The notes under the pieces were generated by a model, which did no database searches, was not told the DNA's origin, and worked only from the letters and a program-made list of their open reading frames with translations. Positions 6,435 to 7,005 of a DNA stretch of 7,005 bases are shown here, in pieces. This DNA is from Eubacteriales Family XIII. Incertae Sedis bacterium (lineage in GTDB: Bacteria > Bacillota > Clostridia > Peptostreptococcales > Anaerovoracaceae): contig JAIRPC010000104.1 of NCBI GenBank assembly GCA_031257215.1, positions 1 to 7,005 of the forward strand. Reading direction: 5' to 3'. The stretch's first letter is position 1; each line of letters begins with the position of its first letter. The position numbers and the translations under genes are program-made.

Positions 6435-6459
6435 CTATAATTTTAAAAAAGTTGACAAT
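6427..6459. promoter_or_regulatory. BirA (biotin repressor) operator
   Basis: A perfect inverted repeat, ATTGTCAAC (6427-6435) and GTTGACAAT (6451-6459), has a 15-base A/T-rich spacer. This matches the known BirA operator architecture, TTGTnAAC half-sites separated by about 14-16 bases, bound by the dimer of BirA with biotinyl-AMP. It lies in the gap between birA and bioY and overlaps the bioY -35 element. A partial BirA ligase is encoded next door, but its N-terminal DNA-binding region is outside the window. Confidence 0.9.
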
Positions 6460-6501
6460 AAGGGTCGCCGAGTGACTCAGAGAGCTACCGCAGGCTTCGC
6501 G

Positions 6502-7005
6502 TTATTTCCGTATGCTGATTTCGCCCGAGGACAGCACGCGGGTTTCGCCGCCCTCCGTCTGCACTATGAGCCGCCCCGTATCGTCGATATCTACGGCGGT
6601 GGCGCGGTATGTCCCCTCCGGCCCGACCACCGATATTTTTTTGCCAAGCATCATCATGCGCCTCTTGTAGCCACCGAGGGCCTCCTCGTAATCCCGCTCG
6701 GAGTGGTGCAAAATCCTGTTGATGATCTCCGCGGCGAGCTGGTTTCTTGTAACGGAATGGCTTCCGCTCGGGAATACCGCACCCGCGACCTGCCGCAGGT
6801 CGTCGGGGAAGCTGTTTTTGTCCGCGCTGAAATTGACGCCGATACCCAGGACGATCCATTGCACGCCGCCGCTTTCGAAGTCCGCGACCGCCTCGGTCAG
6901 GATGCCGCATATCTTCTTGCGGTCCAGAAAAATATCGTTCACCCATTTTATCAACGGGGATTTGTCCGCGACAGCCTCAATGGCTTCGCAGACCTTCACC
7001 GCCGC
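6502..7005 (-). CDS. birA: biotin--protein ligase, 3' part (5' end outside window)
   Basis: The visible 167 residues form the C-terminal portion of a biotin protein ligase, which activates biotin as biotinyl-AMP and attaches it to the lysine of carrier domains such as Lys99 of the protein at 1107-1508. The frame is open to the window edge. The GTG at 6999 is internal, not a start, because residues before and after it fit the family helix that precedes the KWPND motif. Here that motif reads KWVND (20-24 of the visible part), with Val for the usual Pro. The lysine that binds biotinyl-AMP is kept. GIGVNF and the C-terminal SH3-like domain (last about 50 residues) follow. The biotin-binding GRGRRG loop and any N-terminal helix-turn-helix are off-window, so repressor function cannot be read directly. 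The operator next to it makes a bifunctional protein likely. No clear terminator separates it from the bioY promoter. Confidence 0.93.
   Translation of the reverse strand, partial: AAVKVCEAIEAVADKSPLIKWVNDIFLDRKKICGILTEAVADFESGGVQWIVLGIGVNFSADKNSFPDDLRQVAGAVFPSGSHSVTRNQLAAEIINRILHHSERDYEEALGGYKRRMMMLGKKISVVGPEGTYRATAVDIDDTGRLIVQTEGGETRVLSSGEISIRK

Noticed and set aside
6452..6480. Second promoter on the plus strand starting from TTGACA at 6452-6457 of the operator
   Set aside because: No -10-like sequence appears at the right distance and no plus-strand gene lies ahead, since birA is encoded on the minus strand.

Overview
The window reads as ordinary bacterial chromosome, about 55-60% G+C by eye, with every convincing gene on the minus strand. 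Transcription therefore runs from high to low coordinates. In that order the genes are the 3' part of birA (6502-7005), bioY (5803-6360), ftsH (3386-5572), a biotin-dependent decarboxylase/carboxylase set (mmdA-like 1838-3385, a small OadG/MmdE-like gene 1511-1780, a biotin carrier 1107-1508), and coaX (157-939). A new gene may start at the extreme left edge. A sodium-pump-type decarboxylase set with an ECF biotin transporter component suggests an anaerobic, fermentative bacterium. The gene order feels like Synergistota, with Negativicutes or other Firmicutes as alternatives. This placement is inference from memory, not a search result.

The right-hand third concerns biotin supply. birA attaches biotin to acceptor proteins and may also be the repressor. 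bioY is the substrate-binding membrane component of the biotin importer. Between them lies a near-ideal BirA operator (TTGTCAAC, 15-bp spacer, GTTGACAA). One half-site contains the -35 hexamer of a strong sigma-70 promoter facing bioY, so biotin uptake is very probably shut off when biotin is plentiful. A terminator-like hairpin follows bioY.

The centre is a second transcription unit. Its promoter at 5681-5709 precedes ftsH, which probably begins at a TTG codon with a good Shine-Dalgarno sequence rather than at the more upstream ATG. The ftsH stop codon directly abuts the mmdA start, and the two small genes follow closely. The membrane AAA protease and the biotin enzyme are thus probably co-transcribed. 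The biotin carrier is a predicted substrate of BirA, which links the two units functionally. No membrane beta subunit (mmdB/oadB) and no biotin carboxylase is present here, so the direction of the reaction (decarboxylation with Na+ pumping, or carboxylation) cannot be decided.

The left part holds coaX (type III pantothenate kinase), separated from the biotin carrier gene by a striking 127-bp imperfect palindrome. I see no tRNA, rRNA, CRISPR array, transposase or phage gene. The individual genes are known families. The items most worth a second look are the palindrome, the ftsH-mmdA coupling with a soluble-looking small subunit and no visible beta subunit, and the biotin-controlled bioY promoter.
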